From NCBI GenBank assembly GCA_017305835.1, contig JAFKJY010000044.1, positions 19,491 through 83,490 on the forward strand: 64,000 bases of DNA. The letters run 5' to 3'. The notes below the pieces were generated by a model, which was not told the DNA's origin, searched no databases, and saw only the letters and a list, made by a program, of their open reading frames with translations. This document shows positions 52,461 to 60,171 of this stretch, in pieces. Origin of the DNA: Hyphomicrobiales bacterium. Lineage in GTDB: Bacteria; Pseudomonadota; Alphaproteobacteria; Rhizobiales; Rhizobiaceae. Both the position numbers and the translations under genes were made by a program. Each line of letters begins with the position of its first letter. Positions within the stretch are counted from its first letter, which is position 1.

Positions 52461-53633
52461 TTACATCTCGCCGGTGAGCGCCTGGTCCAGCAGCGCTGCG
52501 GCCGCCTTCTTGGTCAGCTTCACCGGGTTGCCGCCGGCGGTCGGGTCGACCACCGCCATGTCGGCGATCAGCGCCTTGCGCTTCCGGTCCATCTCGAGGC
52601 CCTTGATGAGGCCCGGCAGCGTGTGCGGCACCTTGAGCTCGCGCCGCAGCTTCAGCACGGCCTTCGCGAACCCGTCGAAGCCGCCCTTGATGCCGAGATA
52701 GGCGGCCGCGCGCGCGATCCGCTCCTCGATCGCCGGCCGGTTGAAGGCGAGCACGTAGGGCATGAACACCGCATTCGTCATGCCGTGATGGCTGTCGTAG
52801 AGCGCGCCGATCGGGTGCGACAGCGAATGGATCGCGCCGAGCCCCTTCTGGAACGCCGTCGCGCCCATCGCCGCCGCGCTCATCATGTTCGCCCGCGCCG
52901 TGATGTCCTTGCCGTTGGCATAGGCCTTCGGCAGGTTCTCGAAGACGAGCCGCATGCCCTCGAGCGCGATGCCGTCGGCCATCGGGTGATAGCCCGGCGC
53001 GCAATAGGCCTCCAGGCAGTGCGCCAGCGCGTCCATGCCGGTGCCGGCGGTGATGAAGGGCGGCATGCCGACCGTCAGCTCGGGATCGGCGATGACGATC
53101 GCCGGCAGCATCTTCGGGTGGAAGATCACCTTCTTCGTGTGGCTGGCCTCGTGCGTGATCACGCCGGCGCGGCCGACCTCCGAACCCGTGCCGGCCGTCG
53201 TCGGCACCGCCACGATCGGCGCGATCTTCGTGGAATCCGCCCGCGTCCACCAGTCGCCGATGTCCTCGAAGTCCCACACCGGCCGGCTCTGCCCGGCCTG
53301 GAAGGCGATCAGCTTGCCGAGGTCGAGCGCCGAGCCGCCGCCGAAGGCGATGACGCCGTCATGCTTGCCCTTGCGGAACGCCTCGATGCCGGCGGCGAGG
53401 TTCGATTCCACCGGGTTCGGCTTGACGTCGGAGAACACGCCGTAGGGGACCTTGGCGTCGTCGAGCAGCCTGAGCGTGGCGGCCGCCACCGGCAGCTTCG
53501 CCAGCCCCGGATCGGTGACCAACAGCGGCCTCTTGATCCCCGTCGCCGCGAGCGCGTTCGGCAGCTCGGCGATGCGCCCCGCGCCGAAGCGCACGGTCGT
53601 CGGGTAGTTCCATTTGGCAGTCAGCTTGCTCAT
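52461..53633 (-). CDS. Iron-containing (type III) alcohol dehydrogenase
   Basis: A 390-residue group III alcohol dehydrogenase. NAD-binding GGGSALDLGK (about residue 100), PTTAGTGSEV, and the iron ligands in GTGMDALAHCLEAY (Asp and His), SLSHPIGAL (His) and YDSHHGMTNAV (His) are all present. It interconverts a primary alcohol and aldehyde. It sits between the transporter operon and the aldehyde dehydrogenase/ligase genes on the same strand, so in this pathway it likely oxidises the hydroxyl of an imported or gamma-glutamylated amino alcohol. Confidence 0.93.
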   Translation of the reverse strand: MSKLTAKWNYPTTVRFGAGRIAELPNALAATGIKRPLLVTDPGLAKLPVAAATLRLLDDAKVPYGVFSDVKPNPVESNLAAGIEAFRKGKHDGVIAFGGGSALDLGKLIAFQAGQSRPVWDFEDIGDWWTRADSTKIAPIVAVPTTAGTGSEVGRAGVITHEASHTKKVIFHPKMLPAIVIADPELTVGMPPFITAGTGMDALAHCLEAYCAPGYHPMADGIALEGMRLVFENLPKAYANGKDITARANMMSAAAMGATAFQKGLGAIHSLSHPIGALYDSHHGMTNAVFMPYVLAFNRPAIEERIARAAAYLGIKGGFDGFAKAVLKLRRELKVPHTLPGLIKGLEMDRKRKALIADMAVVDPTAGGNPVKLTKKAAAALLDQALTGEM

Positions 53634-53659
53634 TCATGTGTCCTGTCGAAAGCCCGCCC

Positions 53660-54142
53660 TCAGGCGGTGAAAGTGTTGCGCACGCGCACCGAGTTCAGCA
53701 TGTACGGCACCCAGACCACGACGAGGATCAGCGAGCGCAGTATCGATTTCAGCGTATCTCCATCGATCAGCTTGGTGTCCGACTTCTCGAATATCTCGCC
53801 GAACAGCACCTGTGCGACGATGAGGTCGAGGAACTCGAAGGCGATGTTGGCCACCGCCCAGACGACGTATGCCTTGGGAAACAGCGCCTTCCGCTGGAAC
53901 AGCTGCACCAGCAGGAAGATCGGCATGGCGACCACGATCACCAGGTTGGCGACGATCTCCAGCCACACGAAGCCGCCCTGCGCGGCCGTCAGGTACTGCA
54001 TGTTCTTGATCAGGCCCGAATAGTCGCCCATCTGGGCAAGCCCCTGGATCGGGGTGAGGAAGAGCCCGATGACGGGCAGGATCAGCCAGCCGCCGATGCC
54101 CACCGGGCCGGCGGCCGCCTCCGTGCTATTCGCATTGCTCAT
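53660..54142 (-). CDS. DUF2569 family small membrane protein
   Basis: A 160-residue protein with about four membrane helices. It begins with VGIGGWLILPVIGLFLTPIQ, the defining block of DUF2569, and ends with RSLILVVVWVPYMLNSVRV. ATG 54142 follows GGAAGGG. It is wedged between the alcohol and aldehyde dehydrogenase genes with gaps of about 25 bp, so it is co-transcribed with them. No function is known for the family. Confidence 0.82.
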   Translation of the reverse strand: MSNANSTEAAAGPVGIGGWLILPVIGLFLTPIQGLAQMGDYSGLIKNMQYLTAAQGGFVWLEIVANLVIVVAMPIFLLVQLFQRKALFPKAYVVWAVANIAFEFLDLIVAQVLFGEIFEKSDTKLIDGDTLKSILRSLILVVVWVPYMLNSVRVRNTFTA

Positions 54143-54167
54143 GGCCCTTCCCTCCGCAAGAAGATGC

Positions 54168-55553
54168 CTAGACCGTTTCGCGCAGATGGTAGCTCTTCGG
54201 CCGCGTCAGGTTCTCGTAGCCGATCTCCGACAGCCCCGCGCCCTTGCCGGTGTCCTTGACGCCGGTCCACACCAGCGCCGGGTCGAGATAGTCGCAGCGG
54301 TTCATGAACACGGTGCCGGTCTCGACGCGGTCGCCGATCGCGGCGGCGTGCTCGACGTCGCTCGTCCACACCGACGCCGTCAGCCCGTAGGGGCTGTCGT
54401 TCATCAGCGCGATCGCCTCCTCGTCGCCGCGCACCTTCATGATGCCGACGATAGGCCCGAAGCTCTCCTCGCGCATCACGCTCATCTGGTGGTCGACGTT
54501 CGTCAGCACCTCGGCCGGCAGGTAGGGCGAGCCAGCCTTGTCGCGCCCGTCCCTGTGGTTCATGTGCGCGATCGCGCCCTTGCGCAGCGCCTCCGCCTTC
54601 TGCTCGCGGATGAAGTCGGCGAAACGCGGCTGCGCCATCGGCCCCATCGTGGTGGCCTGCTCGCGCGGATCGCCCAGCATCCAGCCCTTCGTCTCCGCGA
54701 CGAAGCCCTCGACGAAGCGGTCGTAGACCGTCTCGTGCACGTAGATGCGCTCGATGCCGCAGCAGCACTGGCCCGAATTGAAGAAGGCGCCCTCGGCGAG
54801 ATTGGCGATGGCGTGGTCCATCCTGGCGTCCGGCAGCACGTAGGCCGGATCCTTGCCGCCGAGCTCCAGCCCGAGCGTCATGAAGGTGCCGGCCGCCGCC
54901 TTCTCGATCGCCCGCCCGCCGGCAACCGAGCCGGTGAAATTGACGTGGTCGATCCTGCCGGAGGCGAGCAGCGCCTCCGTCTGCGCGTGGTTCATCACGA
55001 GGTTCTGGAACACGCCCTTCGGCAGCCCGGCCGTCTCGAAGGCCCGCGCGAAGCGCTCGCCCACCAGCAGCGTCTGCGCCGCATGCTTGAGGATCACCGC
55101 CGAGCCCGCCATCAGCGCCGGCACGATCGTGTTGACGGCCGTCAGGTAGGGATAGTTCCACGGCGCGATGACCATCACCACGCCGAGCGGCTCCTTCTTG
55201 ACGTAGCGGCGGAAGCCCGGCTTCGGGTTCGACGCCATCACCGGCGCCAGCGCCTTCTCGGCGATGGAGACCATGAAGCGCGTGCGCTCCTCGACGCCGC
55301 CCTTCTCGCCGCCCCAGCGCACCGGCCGCCCCATCTGCCAGGCGAGCTCGGTGACGATCTCGTCGTTCATCGCGAGCAGCGCGTCCAGCATCGCGAGCAC
55401 AATGCGGCCGCGCTCGGCAATCGAGGTCTGCGCCCAGCCCACCTGCGCGCCGCGCGCCCGCTCGACCGCCGCGCCGATCTCCCGGTCGCTCGCCACCGGC
55501 CGCTCGGCATAGACCGAGCCGTCGATGGGGGATTTGAGTTTCACGGTTTCCAA
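54168..55553 (-). CDS. Aldehyde dehydrogenase
   Basis: A 461-residue NAD(P)-dependent aldehyde dehydrogenase. Seen: APWNYPYLTAVN (about residue 130), GSVAGGRAI, catalytic Glu230 in LELGGKD and catalytic Cys264 in SGQCCCG. TTG 55553 is used since GGAG lies six bases upstream; GTG 55544 is the alternative. The much longer frame upstream runs antiparallel-free through the ligase gene in another phase and is not real. In the proposed pathway it oxidises a gamma-glutamyl aldehyde to the acid. Confidence 0.92.
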   Translation of the reverse strand: METVKLKSPIDGSVYAERPVASDREIGAAVERARGAQVGWAQTSIAERGRIVLAMLDALLAMNDEIVTELAWQMGRPVRWGGEKGGVEERTRFMVSIAEKALAPVMASNPKPGFRRYVKKEPLGVVMVIAPWNYPYLTAVNTIVPALMAGSAVILKHAAQTLLVGERFARAFETAGLPKGVFQNLVMNHAQTEALLASGRIDHVNFTGSVAGGRAIEKAAAGTFMTLGLELGGKDPAYVLPDARMDHAIANLAEGAFFNSGQCCCGIERIYVHETVYDRFVEGFVAETKGWMLGDPREQATTMGPMAQPRFADFIREQKAEALRKGAIAHMNHRDGRDKAGSPYLPAEVLTNVDHQMSVMREESFGPIVGIMKVRGDEEAIALMNDSPYGLTASVWTSDVEHAAAIGDRVETGTVFMNRCDYLDPALVWTGVKDTGKGAGLSEIGYENLTRPKSYHLRETV

Positions 55554-55597
55554 GAATGTCTCCAGATCGACCGCCCGTCCCGCGACGAGCGCAATTC

Positions 55598-56968
55598 CTA
55601 ATACCGCTCGAAGCCCCTGTGCAGTTCCCAGTCCGTCACCCGGCGGTCGTATTCGAGCTGCTCCCAGCGCGCGGTGTGGACGTAGTGCTCCACCACCTCC
55701 TCGCCGAAAGCGGACTTGAGCATGCGCGACTTCGCCAGCGCCTCGGTCGCCTCGCGCAGCGTCTTGGGGATCTCCGGCAGCTTCGCCACCGCATAGGCGT
55801 CGCCCTCGAACGGCCGCGCCAGCTCCAGCTTCTCGTCGATGCCGGCGAGCCCCGCCGCGATCAGCGCCGCGAAGGCGAGGTAGGGGTTGAGGTCCGCCCC
55901 GCCGATGCGGCATTCGATGCGGATGCCCTTCGTCCCCTCCCCGCACAGCCGGAAGCCGGCGGTGCGGTTGTCGCGGCTCCATACGATGCGGGTCGGCGCG
56001 AAGGTGCCGGCCTGGAAGCGCTTGTAGGAATTGACGTAGGGCGCCAGGAACCAGGTGTAGTCGCGCGCATACCGGATCTGGCCGGCCACCCAGGCGCGCA
56101 TCAGCGGCGTCATCGTGTATTCGCCGTCCCTGTCGAAGAACAGCGGCTTCTTGCCGTCGGCGCTCCACAGCGAGTTGTGGACGTGGCTGGAGCTGCCGGC
56201 GAGCGAATAGTCGTACTTGGCCATGAAGGTGACGGCCTTGCCGTGCGCGGCGGCGATCTCCTTCACCCCGTTCTTCAGCACCGCATGGCGGTCGGCCATC
56301 TCCAGCGCGTCGGAATAGCGGACGTTGATCTCCTCCTGCCCCGGCCCCCATTCGCCTTTGGAGTTCTCCACCGGTATGCCCGCCCCGTCTATGCCGTTGC
56401 GGATCGCCCGCATCACCGCCTCTTCCTTGGTCGTCAGCGGGATGACGTAGTCCTGGATGTAGGGCGAGGCCGTCGACAGCCCGCGGAAATTCTTGCCACG
56501 CGCCGTCTCGTAGGTCTCGTCGAACAGGTAGAACTCGAGCTCCGAGGCGAAAAAGGCGAGCCAGCCGCGCTCCTTCAGCCGCGCCACCTGCTTCTTCAGG
56601 AGCCCGCGCGGCGAATGCGGCAGGTCGGCATGGTCGTGGTGGTCGAGCACGTCGCACAGCACCAGCGCCGTCTTCTCCAGCCACGGCACGTGCCGCAGCG
56701 TCGACAGGTCGGGCTTCATGACGAAGTCGCCATAGCCCATCTTCCAGCTCGCCGCGCGGTAGCCGGGCACCGGCTCCATGTCGATGTCGTTGGCCAGCAG
56801 GTAGTTGCAGCCATGCGTCTCGTCATGGCCGGATTCGACGAAGAACCGGCCGAGGAAGCGCTTGCCGATCAGTCGCCCCTGCATGTCGACGGCGCAGGCG
56901 AGCACCGTGTCGATCTCGCCGGCCGCCACGGCCTTCCTGAGCTGGTCGAACGTCAGATTGCCGGCCAT
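55598..56968 (-). CDS. Glutamine synthetase-like gamma-glutamyl amine ligase (PuuA/GMAS-type)
   Basis: A 456-residue glutamine synthetase family protein. Catalytic blocks: ASELEFYLFDE (Glu ligands), PVENSKGEWGPGQEEINVRY (Glu ligands and ammonium/amine site), GSSSHVHNSLW (His), NRTAGFRLCGEG and RIECRIGGADLNPYLAFAA. It lacks the Tyr adenylylation motif of GlnA. ATG 56968 overlaps the stop of the upstream amidohydrolase gene (TGATG). It most likely joins glutamate to an amine (polyamine, ethanolamine or similar) with ATP, as PuuA and GlnA-like paralogues do. Confidence 0.9.
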   Translation of the reverse strand: MAGNLTFDQLRKAVAAGEIDTVLACAVDMQGRLIGKRFLGRFFVESGHDETHGCNYLLANDIDMEPVPGYRAASWKMGYGDFVMKPDLSTLRHVPWLEKTALVLCDVLDHHDHADLPHSPRGLLKKQVARLKERGWLAFFASELEFYLFDETYETARGKNFRGLSTASPYIQDYVIPLTTKEEAVMRAIRNGIDGAGIPVENSKGEWGPGQEEINVRYSDALEMADRHAVLKNGVKEIAAAHGKAVTFMAKYDYSLAGSSSHVHNSLWSADGKKPLFFDRDGEYTMTPLMRAWVAGQIRYARDYTWFLAPYVNSYKRFQAGTFAPTRIVWSRDNRTAGFRLCGEGTKGIRIECRIGGADLNPYLAFAALIAAGLAGIDEKLELARPFEGDAYAVAKLPEIPKTLREATEALAKSRMLKSAFGEEVVEHYVHTARWEQLEYDRRVTDWELHRGFERY

Positions 56969-57756
56969 CAGCCACCCACTCCCCGAACTCCCGGAGCCGC
57001 ATCGACGCCGCGCAGGCACGGCGCCAGCCGCTCCGCCCACATCCGCTGGGCGGACGCGGTCGCGATCTCGTCGTTGCGGATCTCGATCATCACGCATGGC
57101 AGCCCGCGCGCCCGCGCATGCCGCTCCAGCGTATAGTAGACGCGGTCGGCGGGCGAGTAGGGCTCGTTGTCGCCGACGGCGATGCCGGGCACCCGCGACA
57201 GCGCGGCGAGCAGCGGCCGCGACAGCCGCTCGTCCGCGTCGTGGATGACGCCGACATGCCAGGGCCGCGCGACGCCCTTGTAGACCGGCGTGAACGAATG
57301 CACGGCGATCATCTCGCAGCCGAGCCCGGCGGCGAGCCGCTCCTCGACCAGCGCCTCGACCGCGTCGTGGAAGGGCGCGTGCGACAGCGCCACCCTCTCG
57401 GCCCGCGCCGCCGCATCCAGCCCGGCATTGCCGGGGATGTCGGTCGCCTCGCTGCGCGGCGCGATCAGGTCCGGCGCGTCGAGCGGCCGGTTGCAGTCGA
57501 TGACGAGGCGCGACACGCCGCTCGCCACCAGCGGCGCGTCGAGCAGCTTGGCCAGCGCCTGCGCCACAGGCAGCGCGCCCGGATCCCAGGCGATGTGGCG
57601 CTTGAGTTCGGCAGCGGTGAGGCCGAGCGAGCCGAAGCGGGCCGGCACATGATTGGAAGCATGGTCGCAGACGACGACGAACCGCCCCGCGCCCTTCCGG
57701 TTGGAGACGCTGACCGGCGCTGGCTCCTCCTCGTCGGCATGGCGCAAGGCGCCCAT
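56968..57756 (-). CDS. N-formylglutamate amidohydrolase family protein
   Basis: A 262-residue FGase-family protein (PF05013 type), zinc-dependent amidohydrolases that share the carboxypeptidase-like fold. Seen: VCDHASNHVP (about residue 30), DCNRP, HSFTPVY and the C-terminal IEIRNDEI block. The founder hydrolyses N-formylglutamate in histidine breakdown, but no hut gene is in sight. Here it heads an operon with a gamma-glutamyl ligase, so it may remove the glutamyl group at the end of the pathway. It is the first gene of the - strand operon and is divergent from the RpiR gene. Confidence 0.85.
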   Translation of the reverse strand: MGALRHADEEEPAPVSVSNRKGAGRFVVVCDHASNHVPARFGSLGLTAAELKRHIAWDPGALPVAQALAKLLDAPLVASGVSRLVIDCNRPLDAPDLIAPRSEATDIPGNAGLDAAARAERVALSHAPFHDAVEALVEERLAAGLGCEMIAVHSFTPVYKGVARPWHVGVIHDADERLSRPLLAALSRVPGIAVGDNEPYSPADRVYYTLERHARARGLPCVMIEIRNDEIATASAQRMWAERLAPCLRGVDAAPGVRGVGG

Positions 57757-57773
57757 CCCGCTGTTCCCCGTTG

Positions 57774-57824
57774 CGTAATGAATATTACGTCTTGATTGCC
57801 ATTAAGCCGTATTGAATGATTTCA
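57774..57824. promoter_or_regulatory. Palindromes between amidohydrolase and RpiR genes, candidate RpiR operator
   Basis: CGTAATGAATATTACG (57774-57789) has perfect 6-bp arms, and TGAATGATTTCA (57813-57824) has 4-bp arms, centre to centre about 37 bp. Both lie in an AT-rich island in the 133-bp divergent region between the amidohydrolase (-) and RpiR (+) genes. RpiR-family proteins often bind such AT-rich inverted repeats. Confidence 0.45.
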
Positions 57825-57889
57825 TACACAAGCGCGGGTTTTGTCAAACGCCTTCTGGCGGCCCGGCCCTTGCAACGGCAGGAGAAGCG

Positions 57890-58726
57890 ATGGCTACCAG
57901 CGTCGCCGAGCGCATCGCCGAACGGATCGACGCCATGCCGGCGGGCGAGCGGCGGGCCGCGCAGACGCTCATCGGCAGCTATCCGCTGGTCGGGCTGCGC
58001 ACGGTCGCCGACTTCTCGGTGCAGGCCGGCGTCAGCTCGCCGACCATCCTGCGCTTCGTCGCCCGCCTCGGCTTCCAGAACTATGCCGAGTTTCAGGCCG
58101 CGCTGCAGGAAGAGCTGGCCGCCCAGCTCCAGTCGCCGCTGGTGCGCGCCACCGGCGGCAGGGCGCCGTCGGGCGAAGGCAACCCGATGCTAGCCGCCAC
58201 CGTCGACAACCTCCACGAGACCTTCCGCCACTTCTCCGCCCGCCAGGTCGAGGCGGTGGTGAAGCTGCTCGCCGGCCCGCGCGGCCGGGTACTGCTGATC
58301 GGCGGCCGCTTCACCGACCCGATCGCCCGCTACATGGCCGCCCACCTCGCCATCATCCGGCCCGACGTCTTCCACCTCGCCGGCCAGGAGAGCAACTGGC
58401 GCGACCGGCTGATCGACATGGGCAAGGGCGACGTGCTCGTCATCTTCGACATCCGCCGCTATCAGCCGAGCCTGCTCGAGCTGGCGCGCAAGGCGGCCGG
58501 CCGCGGCGTCGCCATCGTGCTGTTCACCGACCAGTGGCTGTCGCCGATAGCCCGCCACGCCCGCCACGTGGTGGCCGGCCGCACCGCCGTGCCGTCCGCC
58601 TGGGACTCGTCAACCTCGCTGTTCGTCGCCGCCGAGGTCGTCATCGGCGAGCTGACCCGCCGTCTCGAAAGCCAGAGTGCGAGCAGGATCAAGCAGATGG
58701 AGAGCCTGCGCGGCGACGCCGACTGA
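57890..58726 (+). CDS. MurR/RpiR family transcriptional regulator
   Basis: A 278-residue regulator: N-terminal HTH (residues about 1-77, with GLRTVADFSVQAGVSSPTILR) and a C-terminal SIS domain (about 110-240, with RGRVLLIGGRFTDPIARYMAAHL). SIS domains bind phosphosugars, but in this subgroup (with IFDIRRYQPSLLELA) the effector is often not a sugar. ATG 57890 follows AGGAGAAG; an upstream start at 57812 would cross the palindromes. Divergent from the amidohydrolase/ligase operon, which it likely controls. Confidence 0.9.
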   Translation: MATSVAERIAERIDAMPAGERRAAQTLIGSYPLVGLRTVADFSVQAGVSSPTILRFVARLGFQNYAEFQAALQEELAAQLQSPLVRATGGRAPSGEGNPMLAATVDNLHETFRHFSARQVEAVVKLLAGPRGRVLLIGGRFTDPIARYMAAHLAIIRPDVFHLAGQESNWRDRLIDMGKGDVLVIFDIRRYQPSLLELARKAAGRGVAIVLFTDQWLSPIARHARHVVAGRTAVPSAWDSSTSLFVAAEVVIGELTRRLESQSASRIKQMESLRGDAD

Positions 58727-58961
58727 GCTCGGGGGGCGACGGCGGAAAAGCCACAATTACATACATTTAATGTTTTGGCTGCTGCGCGGGCACGCAACAC
58801 CTGTCATAAGGTGGCCTTACGGTTTCGCGCTGCGCCCCTGCCGCGTGGTTGCGCGCGGGCTTAATCGTAGGGGCAGTTTCCGGCAGACGCGGCTGCCGAA
58901 AGATCGTATGTGCGCGGGCGGGACGGGCCGTCGCGGTTCCGCTGGACGTTCGGGGTGGTGA
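58727..58961. other. Intergenic region between RpiR and RND genes
   Basis: 235 bp without a gene. An AT-rich patch at 58753-58785 (ACAATTACATACATTTAATG) contrasts with the GC-rich surroundings and may hold the RND promoter, but no well-spaced -35/-10 pair was certain. No terminator for the RpiR gene was seen. Confidence 0.35.
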
Positions 58962-60152
58962 ATGGCGTTCTGGAAGCAGCTTCTGGTGTCGGCCTTCGTC
59001 GTCGTCGTAGCGGCGGCGCTGTGGGTCGGCTTCTTTCCGGGCGCGGGCGAGACGCTGGCCCGCCTCGGCATCGACTGGGTTCCGGTCGCGACGGCGACCG
59101 CCAAGGCCGGCGGCGACCAGCAGCAGCCGCGCGGCGCCGGCGGCCAGCGCGACACCCGGCCCATCGTGGTGGCCGAGCCGGTGACGACCGCCACCATCAA
59201 CGACCATCTCTACGCGATCGGCACCGGCCGCGCCGTCAATTCGGTCACCGTCACCCCCTTCGCCTCCGGCCGCCTGACCGAAGTTCTGGTCACCTCCGGC
59301 AAGACCGTCGCCGCCGGCGACGTGATCGCCATGCTCGATTCCGACGCCGAGCAGATCGCCGTCGACCGCAGCCGCATCGCGCTGGCCGACGCCAAGGCCA
59401 AGCAGGACCGCATGAGCGCGCTGCGTTCCTCCAACACCGTCACCGCCGTCCAAGCCTCCGACGCCGAGATCGCCGTGCGCAACGCCGAGCTGGCGCTGCG
59501 CGACGCCGAGCTCGCCCTGCAGCGCCGCTCGATCGTCGCGCCGATCGCCGGCATCGTCGGCATCATCTCGGTCTCGGCCGGCAATTACGTCACCGCGCAG
59601 TCCGAGATCGCCACCATCGACGACCGCTCGCAGATCCTCGTCGACTACTGGGTGCCCGAGCGCTTCGCCGGCATGGTCAAGGTCGGCGACCCGCTGGAGG
59701 CGACCTCGGTCGCCCGGCCGGGCGAGCAGTTCCAGGGCATCGTCAGCGCCACCGACAACCGCATCGACGCGGCCAGCCGCACGCTGCACGTCCAGGCCGC
59801 GATCCGCAACGCCGACGACGCGCTGCGCGCCGGCATGTCCTTCCGCGTCTCCATGCAGTTCCCCGGCGACACCTATCCGGCCGTCAACCCGCTCGCCGTG
59901 CAGTGGGGCACCGACGGCGCCTTCGTCTGGGCCGTCACCGACGGCAGTGCCCGCCGCACCCCGGTGCGCATCATCCAGCGCAACACCGACAGCATGCTGG
60001 TCGAGGCCGCGCTCGAGCCGGGCACCCAGGTGGTGACCGAGGGCGTGCACCTCGTGCGCGAGGGCGCCAGGGTCGACACCGCCCCGCCGAGCGAGGGCGC
60101 CGCCGTCTCCGAAGTCGAGCCGGCCGCCCGTCCGGCCCCGGCCGGCGGCTGA
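58962..60152 (+). CDS. RND efflux periplasmic adaptor (membrane fusion protein)
   Basis: A 396-residue HlyD/AcrA-type adaptor. An N-terminal uncleaved helix (LLVSAFVVVVAAALWVGFF) is followed by a Gly/Gln-rich linker, a lipoyl-like half (VTPFASGRLTEVLVTSGKTVAAGDVIAMLD), an alpha-helical hairpin of about 70 residues with Ala/Glu repeats, the second lipoyl half and beta-barrel/membrane-proximal domains. It lacks a lipoprotein Cys box. It links the RND pump encoded 19 bp downstream to an outer-membrane channel. Confidence 0.92.
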   Translation: MAFWKQLLVSAFVVVVAAALWVGFFPGAGETLARLGIDWVPVATATAKAGGDQQQPRGAGGQRDTRPIVVAEPVTTATINDHLYAIGTGRAVNSVTVTPFASGRLTEVLVTSGKTVAAGDVIAMLDSDAEQIAVDRSRIALADAKAKQDRMSALRSSNTVTAVQASDAEIAVRNAELALRDAELALQRRSIVAPIAGIVGIISVSAGNYVTAQSEIATIDDRSQILVDYWVPERFAGMVKVGDPLEATSVARPGEQFQGIVSATDNRIDAASRTLHVQAAIRNADDALRAGMSFRVSMQFPGDTYPAVNPLAVQWGTDGAFVWAVTDGSARRTPVRIIQRNTDSMLVEAALEPGTQVVTEGVHLVREGARVDTAPPSEGAAVSEVEPAARPAPAGG

Positions 60153-60171
60153 CCGGCGGGCGGGAACCGGC

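Noticed and set aside
54168..56684. Fusion of aldehyde dehydrogenase with an upstream 380-residue extension
   Set aside because: The extension is a shifted frame of the glutamine-synthetase-like gene and has no domain; a TTG with a ribosome site gives a normal-length enzyme.
56968..57756. Histidine utilisation gene hutG
   Set aside because: The family matches, but no hutH, hutU, hutI or hutC is near and the gene overlaps a gamma-glutamyl ligase gene.
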